Origin: an uncultured Flavihumibacter sp.
Lineage (GTDB): Bacteria; Bacteroidota; Bacteroidia; Chitinophagales; Chitinophagaceae
DNA: 13,121 bases
Assembly (NCBI GenBank): GCA_946481605.1
Contig: CAMLPA010000044.1
Span: 1 to 13,121, forward strand
Direction of reading: 5' to 3'
In this document: piece by piece, positions 1 to 7,373 of the stretch
Numbering within the stretch: position 1 is the stretch's first letter
Layout of the letters: every line of letters begins with the position of its first letter
Notes under the pieces: model-generated
What the model was told of the DNA's origin: nothing
Seen by the model: only the letters and a program-made list of their open reading frames with translations
The model's database searches: none
Program-made: the position numbers and the translations under genes

Positions 1-63
1 TAAAAGGCCTATTCCCAACACGGTACTGCCACCGCGTAAGGAAACGCTTCTTTTTTTACTCAT
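1..63 (-). CDS. possible 5' end of a minus-strand gene running off the left edge
   Basis: On the minus strand an ATG at 63-61 opens a frame that stays open for 21 codons to the window edge. It begins MSKKRSVSLRGGSTV and then turns hydrophobic (LGIGLL). A basic start followed by a hydrophobic stretch would suit a signal peptide or membrane anchor. It lies 63 bases downstream of the secreted protease-like gene and points the same way, so the two could be co-transcribed. No TAnnTTTG box is visible before it. Twenty-one codons are too few to name a family, and chance openness cannot be excluded. Confidence 0.35.
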   Translation of the reverse strand, partial: MSKKRSVSLRGGSTVLGIGLL

Positions 64-126
64 AAACTGGTTTGTTTGGTTTGTAGAATTTGGCGAATCG
101 TTATTTATATGTGTTTGTTTTTATTA

Positions 127-1047
127 TTATTCTGCTGCATACAGCTTCCACAACGCATCCAGCCCCATGCCCATCTTCTCTTCAATCATGGCTTCGTTGT
201 AGCGCTCGCGCATCATGCGGTGGTGCAGGTAATCGTTGAATCCTGGCGACTGTACTTCGATCCAGTTCAGGAACCTTGCTGTTACCCGGTAGGCATCCGT
301 GTAATTTTTTGTTTTGGTATCGGCAGGAAGCGGGAATGCTTCGTGGGCGATCTTTTTGTAAGCGTGACGGATGTAATCGGCCATTCCTTCCACCAGCCAG
401 CCAGGCACACCACGCTGGTAATCTTTCTGTAAAAGGTGAATCGCCTCATGGGTGAGTACACCAATATCGTTGGGGTTCTTTTTGAACCAGTCGTTGCTGA
501 AGGTGAGTTTCCCGTCGCTGGCATAAGCGGGTACATTGGTGAGTTCCGGATCGAAACGCACATACACTTCCCAACCTTCGTTGCCGCCACGCTTACCGTA
601 ACGCTCGTGGATCATGGGATAGATTTCATAGAAGAAAGCTTCCACTTTCTTTACCACGGGCACCAATACCGGATCGTTGTTGAAGGTGATGTGTATCTTG
701 TATTTCTCATGGTTCTTTTTAAATACCTGGAACCTTCTCCACAACTGCTGTTCCGTTTCTTTATAGGTATTCCACAATACGGGGGAAGGTTCTTCCTTTT
801 TCTTCAGACGGGTGGAGAATGAATCAATTACGGCCACATTCCAACTGGCCAGCCATTCAATAAAAGCTTCGCCTTCCGCCTGAGAGGAAAGGTAAACCGG
901 CTTATCGGTTTTCTGCGTATCATACCAGCGGATCAGTTGCTGGGTAACTGCTGTAATTTTGGGTTCTACCGGGAGGGTCCCCGCCTGTACACTGGAAAAA
1001 GAAAGGCAAAGCACTGCCTGGAGCAACAAAAGCGTTGTTCTTCTCAT
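127..1047 (-). CDS. secreted basic secretory protein family putative zinc metalloprotease
   Basis: This 306-residue protein starts with a clear signal peptide: basic MRRTT, a leucine-rich core, and a likely cleavage near residue 22 (VQA|GT). It should be exported. The C-terminal half has the hallmark of the plant and bacterial basic secretory protein family: VLTHEAIHLLQ gives an HExxH-type motif with H200, E201 and H204. It is followed by VPGWLVEGMADYIRH (residues 214-228), where the conserved W, EG and ADY residues supply the rest of the putative metal site. The family is thought to be a zinc-dependent peptidase group, with catalysis inferred from the motif. Residues 23-110 are a less recognisable N-terminal region. 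The ATG at 1047 puts the signal peptide at the very start, so I trust it. The gene is divergent from the kinase at 1194. Substrate and role are unknown; extracellular protein degradation is a guess. Confidence 0.85.
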   Translation of the reverse strand: MRRTTLLLLQAVLCLSFSSVQAGTLPVEPKITAVTQQLIRWYDTQKTDKPVYLSSQAEGEAFIEWLASWNVAVIDSFSTRLKKKEEPSPVLWNTYKETEQQLWRRFQVFKKNHEKYKIHITFNNDPVLVPVVKKVEAFFYEIYPMIHERYGKRGGNEGWEVYVRFDPELTNVPAYASDGKLTFSNDWFKKNPNDIGVLTHEAIHLLQKDYQRGVPGWLVEGMADYIRHAYKKIAHEAFPLPADTKTKNYTDAYRVTARFLNWIEVQSPGFNDYLHHRMMRERYNEAMIEEKMGMGLDALWKLYAAE

Positions 1048-1138
1048 AACAATTAGCCGGTTTTATTTATGTAGGCAAATTATTCAAGCGTGGGCCGTTT
1101 TGTTGTCAATGGAATTCAAACGGAATGTTAACGGATTT

Positions 1139-1146
1139 TAAATTTG
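1139..1146 (+). promoter_or_regulatory. candidate TAnnTTTG promoter box for the kinase-regulator pair
   Basis: TAAATTTG matches the Bacteroidota -7 consensus exactly and lies 47 bases before the kinase ATG at 1194. No clear -33 TTTG sits at the usual spacing. A poorer match, TACTTTAA (1171-1178), lies 15 bases before the ATG, at the spacing seen for other boxes in this window, so either could be used. The 146-base divergent gap (1048-1193) shows no exact box for the minus-strand protease gene; TAATTTG there is one base short. Confidence 0.35.
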
Positions 1147-1193
1147 AAGGCGCTCCGCAGATTTTCCCGTTACTTTAAACCCCGGAAAAGGTT

Positions 1194-2621
1194 ATGAAAC
1201 AATCCCTGAACACTTATCGGATCATCGCCATCATCAGCTTCCTGATCCTGGCCTGCGTGCAGTTCTACCTGGTGTGGAACACGTACCAGTTGACCAATGA
1301 ACGGTATTATTACTCGGAAAAAGGGATTTTAAAAGAGCAGTACGGACTGAGTGTGCGCAACGATAAGGTTTTCCCCGGCGGGAGAAAGATTATTGATTCC
1401 ATGCTGAACCCGAAACTCTATTATATGGATTCCCTCCGGCAATTCGCGCCCGCAAAACTGAATCCTTATGTGGGCAAACTGGCCGATTCCATTTTCCACG
1501 AACTGATCCGGAAAGAAAATATCGGACAACTGATCCAGGAGGTGAAGCGGCAGAACAAGATCACCGATTCCCTCGAATATGCCTTACGGATAGACGATAT
1601 GCACATTGTGCTTTCCGATGTGAAATACCTCTCCGTTTACAACAAAAAATCCGTTTCACCCTATATCTCTAAAAATATTCAGTCGCCCACGGGCATCCTG
1701 ATCGGAGGCAACCTGAAAGACCTCAACAGCCAGAACAATGTATCGGCTTTCACGGTGAGCAGCCCGGAAGCATTTAACTACGGCGTTACTTTTACATTGT
1801 ACGTGGATACGGTAAAAAGAAACATGGAGATCGTGCGCCGCATGTTGTTAACGCTCAGCTTATCGCTGGGTTCCATCCTGATTATGCTGGTGCTGTTCTT
1901 CTTCACTTTCAGGAACTGGCTGCGCCAGAAGAAGCTGGCCGAAATGAAATCGGATTTCATCAACAATATCACCCACGAGTTCCATACGCCATTGTCTGCC
2001 ATCATCGTCGCGAACAAGAACCTCCGCAACGAACGCATCATGGAGAAAAAAGAGAACATCGTTTCGCTGGCGGAAGTGATCGCAAGGCAGGCCGAAAGGT
2101 TAAAAAGATTGTTCAACCAGGTGCTGGACATTACCCTGATGGAAAACAGGAACCTCGACAAAAAAGAATACCTGCTGCCTGAACTGATCCAGGGGATTAT
2201 TACGGATTACAGGCTGAAACTGGGGGATACGCCCGTCAACATCATTTACAACAACACTTTAAAGCAGGAACGGGTGCTGCTGGATGAATTCTATTTCACC
2301 ACGATGGTGATGAACCTGTTCGACAACGCCATTAAATACAATGAAAGCGATGTGAAGGAGCTGGTAATTTCTACATGGGAACAAGAAGGACAAATGGTGC
2401 TCTCCATTCAGGACAACGGCATGGGCATGTCTCCCAAAAACATCCGCCACATTTTTGAAAAATTTTACCGGGAAAAGAACAGCTATTCCCATCCGCTCCG
2501 CGGGCTTGGACTGGGCCTTTTCTATGTAAAAGAATGCGTGGATGCCCACGGCTGGAAGATTTCCGTTACCAGCGAACCCAGAACAGGCAGTATCTTTACC
2601 ATAATGATCCCGCAAAAATAA
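1194..2621 (+). CDS. membrane sensor histidine kinase (HisKA/HATPase), partner of the OmpR-type regulator
   Basis: This 475-residue kinase has two membrane segments (about 9-30 and 214-239) bracketing a periplasmic domain of about 180 residues that I do not recognise. Only about 20 residues separate the second segment from the kinase core, so there is no HAMP domain. The dimerisation/phosphoacceptor region reads DFINNITHEFHTPLS, with H261 as the expected phosphorylated histidine. The ATP-binding domain shows the N box (NLFDNAIKYN, 374-383), G1 (DNGMGMS, from 408), F box (FEKFYRE, 421-427) and G2 (GLGLGL, 437-442). All catalytic boxes look intact. The OmpR-type regulator gene starts 24 bases downstream, which makes them a pair. 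The signal is unknown. The permease gene that follows is a plausible target or sensing partner, since kinase-regulator-permease clusters often handle envelope stress or antimicrobial peptides, but nothing here proves that. Confidence 0.93.
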   Translation: MKQSLNTYRIIAIISFLILACVQFYLVWNTYQLTNERYYYSEKGILKEQYGLSVRNDKVFPGGRKIIDSMLNPKLYYMDSLRQFAPAKLNPYVGKLADSIFHELIRKENIGQLIQEVKRQNKITDSLEYALRIDDMHIVLSDVKYLSVYNKKSVSPYISKNIQSPTGILIGGNLKDLNSQNNVSAFTVSSPEAFNYGVTFTLYVDTVKRNMEIVRRMLLTLSLSLGSILIMLVLFFFTFRNWLRQKKLAEMKSDFINNITHEFHTPLSAIIVANKNLRNERIMEKKENIVSLAEVIARQAERLKRLFNQVLDITLMENRNLDKKEYLLPELIQGIITDYRLKLGDTPVNIIYNNTLKQERVLLDEFYFTTMVMNLFDNAIKYNESDVKELVISTWEQEGQMVLSIQDNGMGMSPKNIRHIFEKFYREKNSYSHPLRGLGLGLFYVKECVDAHGWKISVTSEPRTGSIFTIMIPQK

Positions 2622-2645
2622 ACGGGTACAAAATAAATTGCAGTG

Positions 2646-3359
2646 ATGAAAGCGAAGGTTTTACTGATTGAAGACGAACACGACCTGGGGAACGTGGTTA
2701 AACAGTACCTCGAAGTGATGGATTTTGAAGTAGCCTGGTGCAAAACCGGATTGCAGGCGCTCGAAACTTTTAAGGCATCGCCCTACCAGTTCCATATTAT
2801 TCTGATCGATATCCAGTTGCCGGAGATGAACGGGTTCGAACTGGCAGAACGCATCGTGTCGATGAACACCAAAATACCGTTCCTTTTCCTCACGGCACGC
2901 GGTGAAAAAACCGACCGCATCGCGGGGTTAAAACTGGGTGCGGACGATTATATCACCAAACCCTTCGATATCGATGAACTGGTGCTGCGCATCCGCAACA
3001 TCATCCGCAGGAACCAGTCGGGCGCCTTCCACGAAAAGAACGACGTGCTGGAAATGGGCAACCTCCGCTACCACAAGGACTCCCTGAAACTTATTATAGA
3101 CGGACAGAAAGAAGTAACGCTCACCCCACGGGAGGCCGAACTGCTGGAATACCTGTTCAACCACCCTAACCGGGTGATCAAACGCGCCGAGATACTGACC
3201 AGGCTCTGGGGTCAGAACGATTATTTCCTGGGCAGAAGCCTGGACGTATTCATCTCCCGCATCCGCAAGTACATCGGGAATAACCCCGACATCAGCATCA
3301 GCAATATCTACGGGGTGGGATTTGTGTTTAAAGTGAATGAAGCCACGGTGAAACCCTAG
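2646..3359 (+). CDS. OmpR/PhoB-family response regulator
   Basis: From the ATG at 2646 this is 237 residues. A GTG three bases earlier is an equally possible start and adds one residue. The receiver domain (about 4-120) has the acidic pocket (E9, D10), phosphoacceptor D55 in LIDIQLPEMNG, T83 and K105 (YITKPF), all intact. The C-terminal winged-helix domain (about 140-233) is of the OmpR type, with TPREAELLEYLF, an RAEILTRLWG stretch, the recognition helix region SLDVFISRIRKYI and the terminal hairpin IYGVGFVF. It binds DNA and is presumably phosphorylated by the kinase encoded 24 bases upstream. No promoter box precedes it, which supports co-transcription with the kinase. Its targets are unknown; the inverted repeat and promoter just downstream are the nearest candidates. 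Confidence 0.94.
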   Translation: MKAKVLLIEDEHDLGNVVKQYLEVMDFEVAWCKTGLQALETFKASPYQFHIILIDIQLPEMNGFELAERIVSMNTKIPFLFLTARGEKTDRIAGLKLGADDYITKPFDIDELVLRIRNIIRRNQSGAFHEKNDVLEMGNLRYHKDSLKLIIDGQKEVTLTPREAELLEYLFNHPNRVIKRAEILTRLWGQNDYFLGRSLDVFISRIRKYIGNNPDISISNIYGVGFVFKVNEATVKP

Positions 3360-3364
3360 GGAAT

Positions 3365-3464
3365 GTTGAATTTTGGAGGTTGAATTTTGAATGTAGGAAC
3401 AACACGAGATGTTATGGCGCTACCACTCATCCAATCCAACATTCATCATTCAGAATTTAAAATT
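3365..3464. repeat. imperfect inverted repeat between regulator and permease genes
   Basis: The arms at 3369-3397 and 3436-3464 are inverted copies matching at 21 of 29 positions by hand alignment, around a 38-base spacer. The left arm also contains a direct repeat: GTTGAATTTTG occurs at 3365-3375 and again at 3379-3389. The AT-rich GAATGTTGAATTTTG wording resembles short intergenic repeats I associate with Bacteroidota genomes, but that is recollection, not a search. The right arm ends at the first base of the permease promoter box. It could be a mobile or decayed repeat, an operator, or a transcript hairpin ending the upstream operon. Confidence 0.6.
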
Positions 3465-3471
3465 ATATTTG
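3464..3471 (+). promoter_or_regulatory. candidate TAnnTTTG promoter box for the permease
   Basis: TATATTTG is an exact match to the Bacteroidota -7 consensus, with its last base 5 bases before the ATG at 3477. If used, transcription would begin at or near the start codon and the mRNA would be almost leaderless. It also suggests the permease can be transcribed apart from the kinase and regulator. Confidence 0.5.
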
Positions 3472-3476
3472 GCTCT

Positions 3477-4727
3477 ATGCTAAAGATTCTCGAAGTACTC
3501 TGGAGCAGCTTTAAAATGGCTTTGCAGGAGTTGCGGGTGAACAAACTCCGCACCTTCCTTTCCCTTTTTGGCATTACTATCGGCATTTTCTGCATCATTG
3601 GTGTACTGGCTACCATCAGTTCGCTGAAATACAATATCCAGGAAAGCGTGTCCACCATGGGCGCCAATACCATTTACATTCAGAAAGAACCCTGGGGCGA
3701 CGATGGCGGTCCCAATTCCTGGTGGAAGTACGCCAACCGGCCCAACCCCAAATACGAAGAACTGGAGTTCATCAAAAAAAGATCGTCCCTCGCACAAAAC
3801 GTGGCTTTTATCACGTTCAGCGGCTCTAATGTGGAATACAAAGAATCCCAACTCAACAACGTTACCTGGTACGCCGTTACTGAAGAATACAGCGATATCC
3901 AACCGATAGATGTGGCTTACGGCCGCTACCTGAGCGCCAACGATTTCATCAGCGGCAGCAATGCCATGGTGCTGGGTTACGCGAATGCGGAAAAACTTTT
4001 CGGTAACCCCGAAAGAGCCGTGGGCAAAGAAGTAAGCATCAAAGGCAGAAAAGTACAGATCATAGGGGTGATGAAAAAATACGGCCAGAGTAACTTCGGC
4101 GGCTGGGATTTCGACAACATCCTGATCGTTCCTTACCTGTTCGCCCGTTCCCTCATCAATGAAAAATACGCCGGTGGTATCCTGATGGCCAAAGGCGCCG
4201 AGGACCTGCCTGTTCAGGCGCTGAAAGAAGACCTTACCGGGGTGATGCGCTCCATCCGGAAACTCTCCCCCACCCAGGAAGACAATTTCGCGCTCAACGA
4301 AATATCTGCGGCCAACGATTTTCTCGATTCCATCTTCGGCTCTATCAACGCCGGTGGCTGGGCCATCGCGGCATTATCCCTTATTGTAGGCGCCTTCGGT
4401 GTGGCCAATATCATGTTCGTGACCGTAAGGGAAAGAACCAGCCAGATCGGTTTGAAAAAAGCCATTGGCGCGAAAAAATCCATCATCCTCACCGAATTTC
4501 TGCTGGAATCCGCTTTCCTCTGCATCATCGGCGGACTGGCAGGTGTATTGCTCGTATTTATTCTGACCAAAATACTCAGCGCCGCCTTCGGCTTCGCCAT
4601 CTTTGTTTCCGTACAAAACCTCGCCCTGGCCATTGGTATTTGTATCCTGCTCGGGGTACTTTCCGGTATCATCCCAGCCAGAACGGCCGCAAGGCTGGAT
4701 CCGGTGGTGGCGATCAGAACGAAGTAA
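3477..4727 (+). CDS. MacB/FtsX-type ABC transporter permease without its ATPase
   Basis: A 416-residue inner-membrane protein with the layout of MacB-like permeases. There is one membrane segment near the N-terminus (about 27-50, after VNKLRTFLSLFGITIGIF), a large extracytoplasmic MacB_PCD-type domain (about 51-290), and three C-terminal FtsX-type segments (about 293-316, 341-365 and 380-400). The family signature NIMFVTVRERTSQIGLKKAIGA (311-332) and the ending PARTAARLDPVVAIR are clear. The frame is open back to 3387, but that extension reads through the inverted repeat; the ATG at 3477 follows a promoter box and begins with the usual N-terminal helix. No ATP-binding or periplasmic-adaptor gene lies in this window, so its partners must be encoded elsewhere. 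Substrate is not predictable; macrolide, peptide and lipoprotein export systems all use this fold. Confidence 0.9.
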   Translation: MLKILEVLWSSFKMALQELRVNKLRTFLSLFGITIGIFCIIGVLATISSLKYNIQESVSTMGANTIYIQKEPWGDDGGPNSWWKYANRPNPKYEELEFIKKRSSLAQNVAFITFSGSNVEYKESQLNNVTWYAVTEEYSDIQPIDVAYGRYLSANDFISGSNAMVLGYANAEKLFGNPERAVGKEVSIKGRKVQIIGVMKKYGQSNFGGWDFDNILIVPYLFARSLINEKYAGGILMAKGAEDLPVQALKEDLTGVMRSIRKLSPTQEDNFALNEISAANDFLDSIFGSINAGGWAIAALSLIVGAFGVANIMFVTVRERTSQIGLKKAIGAKKSIILTEFLLESAFLCIIGGLAGVLLVFILTKILSAAFGFAIFVSVQNLALAIGICILLGVLSGIIPARTAARLDPVVAIRTK

Positions 4728-4731
4728 GTTG

Positions 4732-4739
4732 TAATTTTG
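4732..4739 (+). promoter_or_regulatory. candidate TAnnTTTG promoter box for tsaD
   Basis: TAATTTTG matches the Bacteroidota -7 consensus and begins 4 bases after the permease stop. A TTG that could be read as a start codon (4737) lies inside this box, so it should not be the translation start; the TTG at 4758 is 18 bases beyond the box. Confidence 0.5.
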
Positions 4740-4757
4740 CACCTTAAATTTCCTCCA

Positions 4758-5759
4758 TTGCCCACCATACTCGCCATAGAATCTTCCTGCGATGAAACTT
4801 CCGCCGCCGTTTCGGTAGATGGAGTCATTCGCTCCAATTTCATCGCCAACCAGACCGTTCACGAAAAATATGGTGGCGTGGTGCCGGAACTCGCTTCCCG
4901 TGCGCACCTTCAGCACATCGTTCCCGTAGTAGACGCCGCGTTGAAAGAAGCGGACGTAAAAATGAATGAGCTGGATGCCATTGCGTTTACCCAGGCCCCG
5001 GGCTTAATCGGCGCATTGCTGGTGGGCGCGCAGTTCGCCAAATCACTTGCGCTGGCGCTGAACATTCCACTGATTTCCGTGCACCACATGCAGGCGCATG
5101 TACTCGCCAACCTGATCGATGATCCCAAACCGGCGTTTCCTTTTCTTTGTCTGACTGTTAGTGGCGGACACACCCAGATCGTACGCTGCGACGCGCCCAA
5201 CCGCCTCACCGTAATCGGAGAAACCCTGGACGATGCCGCAGGTGAAGCGTTTGATAAATCCGCCAAAATTCTGGGACTGCCCTACCCCGGCGGCCCGCTT
5301 ATCGACAAATACGCCAAACTCGGCGATCCGCTCAAATTCCGGTTCCCGGAACCACAAATCCCGGGACTGAACTTCAGTTTCAGCGGACTAAAAACAGCGA
5401 TACTTTACTTCGTGCAGGAACAACAGGCCAAAGACCCGGATTTCCTGACCATTAACATGAATGATGTCTGCGCTTCCATCCAGCACCGGATCGTGAGCAT
5501 TCTTTTAAATAAACTCGAAAAAGCTGCAAAAGAAACCGGGATTAAAAACCTGTGCATTGCAGGTGGCGTATCCGCCAATTCCGGGTTGCGGAACGCCCTG
5601 ACGGCACTGGGTGAAAAGAAAAAATGGAACGTATTCATCCCGGCTTTTCAATATTGTACCGATAATGCCGGGATGATCGCTATTACCGCGCATTACAAAT
5701 ACCTGGACGGCGATTTCAGCAGCATGGACGTAACGCCTTCCGCCAGGGCCGCCTGGTAA
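4758..5759 (+). CDS. tsaD: tRNA N6-threonylcarbamoyladenosine synthase subunit TsaD
   Basis: TsaD transfers the threonylcarbamoyl group to A37 of tRNAs that read ANN codons, acting with TsaB and TsaE. The 333-residue sequence shows the family core: ILAIESSCDETSAAV at the start, QAPGLIGALLVG, the metal-binding HMQAH (H110 and H114), SGGHTQ (135-140), the LDDAAGEAFDKSAK stretch, GGVSAN (269-274) and the late CTDNAGM with D302. The length is normal for the family. No ATG precedes the conserved beginning. The frame has TTG codons at 4737 and 4758; the first lies in a promoter box, so I chose 4758, giving MPTILAIESS as in homologues. It starts 30 bases after the permease stop, but the promoter box argues for its own transcript. 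It is a near-universal housekeeping gene, so its context says little. Confidence 0.95.
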   Translation: MPTILAIESSCDETSAAVSVDGVIRSNFIANQTVHEKYGGVVPELASRAHLQHIVPVVDAALKEADVKMNELDAIAFTQAPGLIGALLVGAQFAKSLALALNIPLISVHHMQAHVLANLIDDPKPAFPFLCLTVSGGHTQIVRCDAPNRLTVIGETLDDAAGEAFDKSAKILGLPYPGGPLIDKYAKLGDPLKFRFPEPQIPGLNFSFSGLKTAILYFVQEQQAKDPDFLTINMNDVCASIQHRIVSILLNKLEKAAKETGIKNLCIAGGVSANSGLRNALTALGEKKKWNVFIPAFQYCTDNAGMIAITAHYKYLDGDFSSMDVTPSARAAW

Positions 5760-5787
5760 ATCACGCCGGTTTTCATTTTATCACACC

Positions 5788-5827
5788 GATGAGTAGGTTC
5801 ATCACTCGACCGCGATAATATACGCGG
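5788..5827. other. two small hairpins in the gap before the LytS-type kinase gene
   Basis: GATGA (5788-5792) pairs with TCATC (5799-5803), and CCGCG (5810-5814) pairs with CGCGG (5823-5827) around an AT-only loop. Both lie just upstream of the probable promoter box at 5836. The second resembles an operator-sized GC palindrome with an AT centre. Stems of 5 base pairs are common by chance, and no T-run follows, so this is not a terminator. Confidence 0.25.
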
Positions 5828-5835
5828 AACTGCAA

Positions 5836-5843
5836 TATACTTG
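5836..5843 (+). promoter_or_regulatory. candidate promoter box for the LytS/DUF4407/LytTR operon
   Basis: TATACTTG differs from the Bacteroidota TAnnTTTG box at one position and ends 15 bases before the ATG at 5859, the same placement as the boxes of neighbouring genes. The alternative TTG start at 5841 lies inside it. Confidence 0.35.
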
Positions 5844-5858
5844 CGTAAAGTTTCTGAA

Positions 5859-7373
5859 ATGAACCTGCGAAAATTTGAATTCTGGCTCGTCACAAGTTGT
5901 CTGATCACCTACCTGCTCCTGCTGGCATACCAGGGTATTACGGAGCCCTCCGTAAATTTCTTTGACAATCCTTTCGATGTGGAAGTAGGAAACGAAGAGA
6001 GTTTCGACTACTACAAACACCTCATGCTGCCGCGCTTTATGAAGGTGATTGCCTGTTATGTCGTTTTCCTTTTCCTGAACTACAAAACCTTCCCTTCACT
6101 ACAGGCTGGCAACCCGCCATACAGCGCAGTAATCAATATTTTAACCAGCGGACTCTTCCTGATGGGCACCTTTTATTTCGCATCTTATCTTTCCAATACG
6201 CATTTTTTCATCAGATCGGCTGTAAATAAAATCGCAAGTGCATCCTGGCTCAAAAGCGCCTTTAGTTTCAGTGTGCTGGTGCTGCTCGCTATTGGAAGCT
6301 ATTACATCGTAAAGACCTTTGTGCAGTGGATACACAACGAGCACCTGGCAGGAAAAAAGGAGGAGCAGAAAATCCTGAGAGAGATCACCGTTGCCGCCAT
6401 GCTCTGGATGGGTCTTTCAGCTGTGATGCTTATTCTTTCCAACGGGCATCTTGGTGCGGTGCAGTTCTTTTTCATCTACGAAATCCCGGTCTTCATTCTG
6501 TTCTTTTTCCTTTGGGTGTACCGTATTATTCCCCGCTACAAACAACATGGTAAAAAACGAAAAGTATTCATCCCCTCTTTCTTTTTGCTGCTGGTATCTC
6601 AATTGCCGATGATGTTCTATTTCATCGCCGTGCGCTTCCACCAGGAAGAGATTATTATGCTGCTCTTTATCTCAGCCACCATTATCCCGGCATTCATTAT
6701 ATGGCCGCTTAGTAAGTATTATTACAACATCAGGCAGGAGCAGCAATCAAAGGTGCACACACTGGAAACCGCAGTGAGCACCTCTTCCGCCAACCTCGAC
6801 TTCCTCCGCTCCCAGATTAACCCGCATTTCCTGTTTAACGCCCTGAATACAATATATGGCACGGCGCTCCAGGAAAATGCAGATAGAACCGCCGAAGGCG
6901 TGCAGAAACTGGGCGATATGATGCGCTTTATGTTAAAGGAAGACCAACATGAAAAAATTGCACTCGAAGAAGAAATTACTTACCTTCAACATTACATCGA
7001 CCTCCAAAAACTTCGCACCGAACAATCGCCCGACATCGACATCAACTTTACCGTTCACGAACAAGACTGTGACCACCAGATAGCGCCCATGCTGCTGATC
7101 CCGTTTGTAGAAAACGCGTTCAAGCACGGGATCAGCCTGAAGGAAAGATCATGGATAAGAATCAACTTATCCTGTGATGCCCAACATGTGTATTTCGACG
7201 CCTACAACAGCATCCACAGGAAAGATGAATCCGATCCCGAAAAAGACCGCTCCGGCATCGGACTTGAAAATGTGAAACAACGTTTAAACCTATTATATCC
7301 GCAACACCATGCACTCAACATCCGACAAACCCCCGATGAATTCTTCGTTCACCTCACCATCACAACCCGGTAA
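5859..7373 (+). CDS. LytS-type sensor histidine kinase (His_kinase family) with multi-pass membrane sensor
   Basis: This 504-residue kinase has a large membrane part with roughly eight hydrophobic segments in residues 8-285. A short linker leads to a LytS-type kinase core: SQINPHFLFNALNTIYG, with H323 the expected phosphoacceptor, then the N box VENAFKHG (417-424) and a G box GIGLENVKQRL (466-476). The core is compact, as usual for the LytS/YehU group. The frame opens six codons earlier at a TTG that lies in a probable promoter box; the ATG at 5859 (MNLRKFEFW) is the better start. The 3' end overlaps the DUF4407 gene by 38 bases or more, and a LytTR regulator gene follows, so kinase and regulator are a pair with an inserted membrane protein. 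With little periplasmic sequence, the signal is probably sensed in or at the membrane. Confidence 0.93.
   Translation: MNLRKFEFWLVTSCLITYLLLLAYQGITEPSVNFFDNPFDVEVGNEESFDYYKHLMLPRFMKVIACYVVFLFLNYKTFPSLQAGNPPYSAVINILTSGLFLMGTFYFASYLSNTHFFIRSAVNKIASASWLKSAFSFSVLVLLAIGSYYIVKTFVQWIHNEHLAGKKEEQKILREITVAAMLWMGLSAVMLILSNGHLGAVQFFFIYEIPVFILFFFLWVYRIIPRYKQHGKKRKVFIPSFFLLLVSQLPMMFYFIAVRFHQEEIIMLLFISATIIPAFIIWPLSKYYYNIRQEQQSKVHTLETAVSTSSANLDFLRSQINPHFLFNALNTIYGTALQENADRTAEGVQKLGDMMRFMLKEDQHEKIALEEEITYLQHYIDLQKLRTEQSPDIDINFTVHEQDCDHQIAPMLLIPFVENAFKHGISLKERSWIRINLSCDAQHVYFDAYNSIHRKDESDPEKDRSGIGLENVKQRLNLLYPQHHALNIRQTPDEFFVHLTITTR

Noticed and set aside
3387..3476. 30-codon N-terminal extension of the permease
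   Set aside because: It would translate the inverted repeat and promoter box, and the ATG at 3477 begins the normal N-terminal helix of the family.
3360..3476. Intrinsic terminator after the OmpR-type regulator
   Set aside because: The inverted arms are AT-rich, mismatched in the middle and 38 bases apart, and no T-run follows a compact GC stem.
4214..4849. 211-codon minus-strand open frame across the permease and tsaD genes
   Set aside because: It spans two clear genes on the other strand and has a low-complexity S/M/A-rich composition, as expected of a shadow frame.
5841..5858. TTG start for the LytS-type kinase
   Set aside because: The TTG lies in a probable promoter box; the ATG at 5859 leads straight into the first membrane region.
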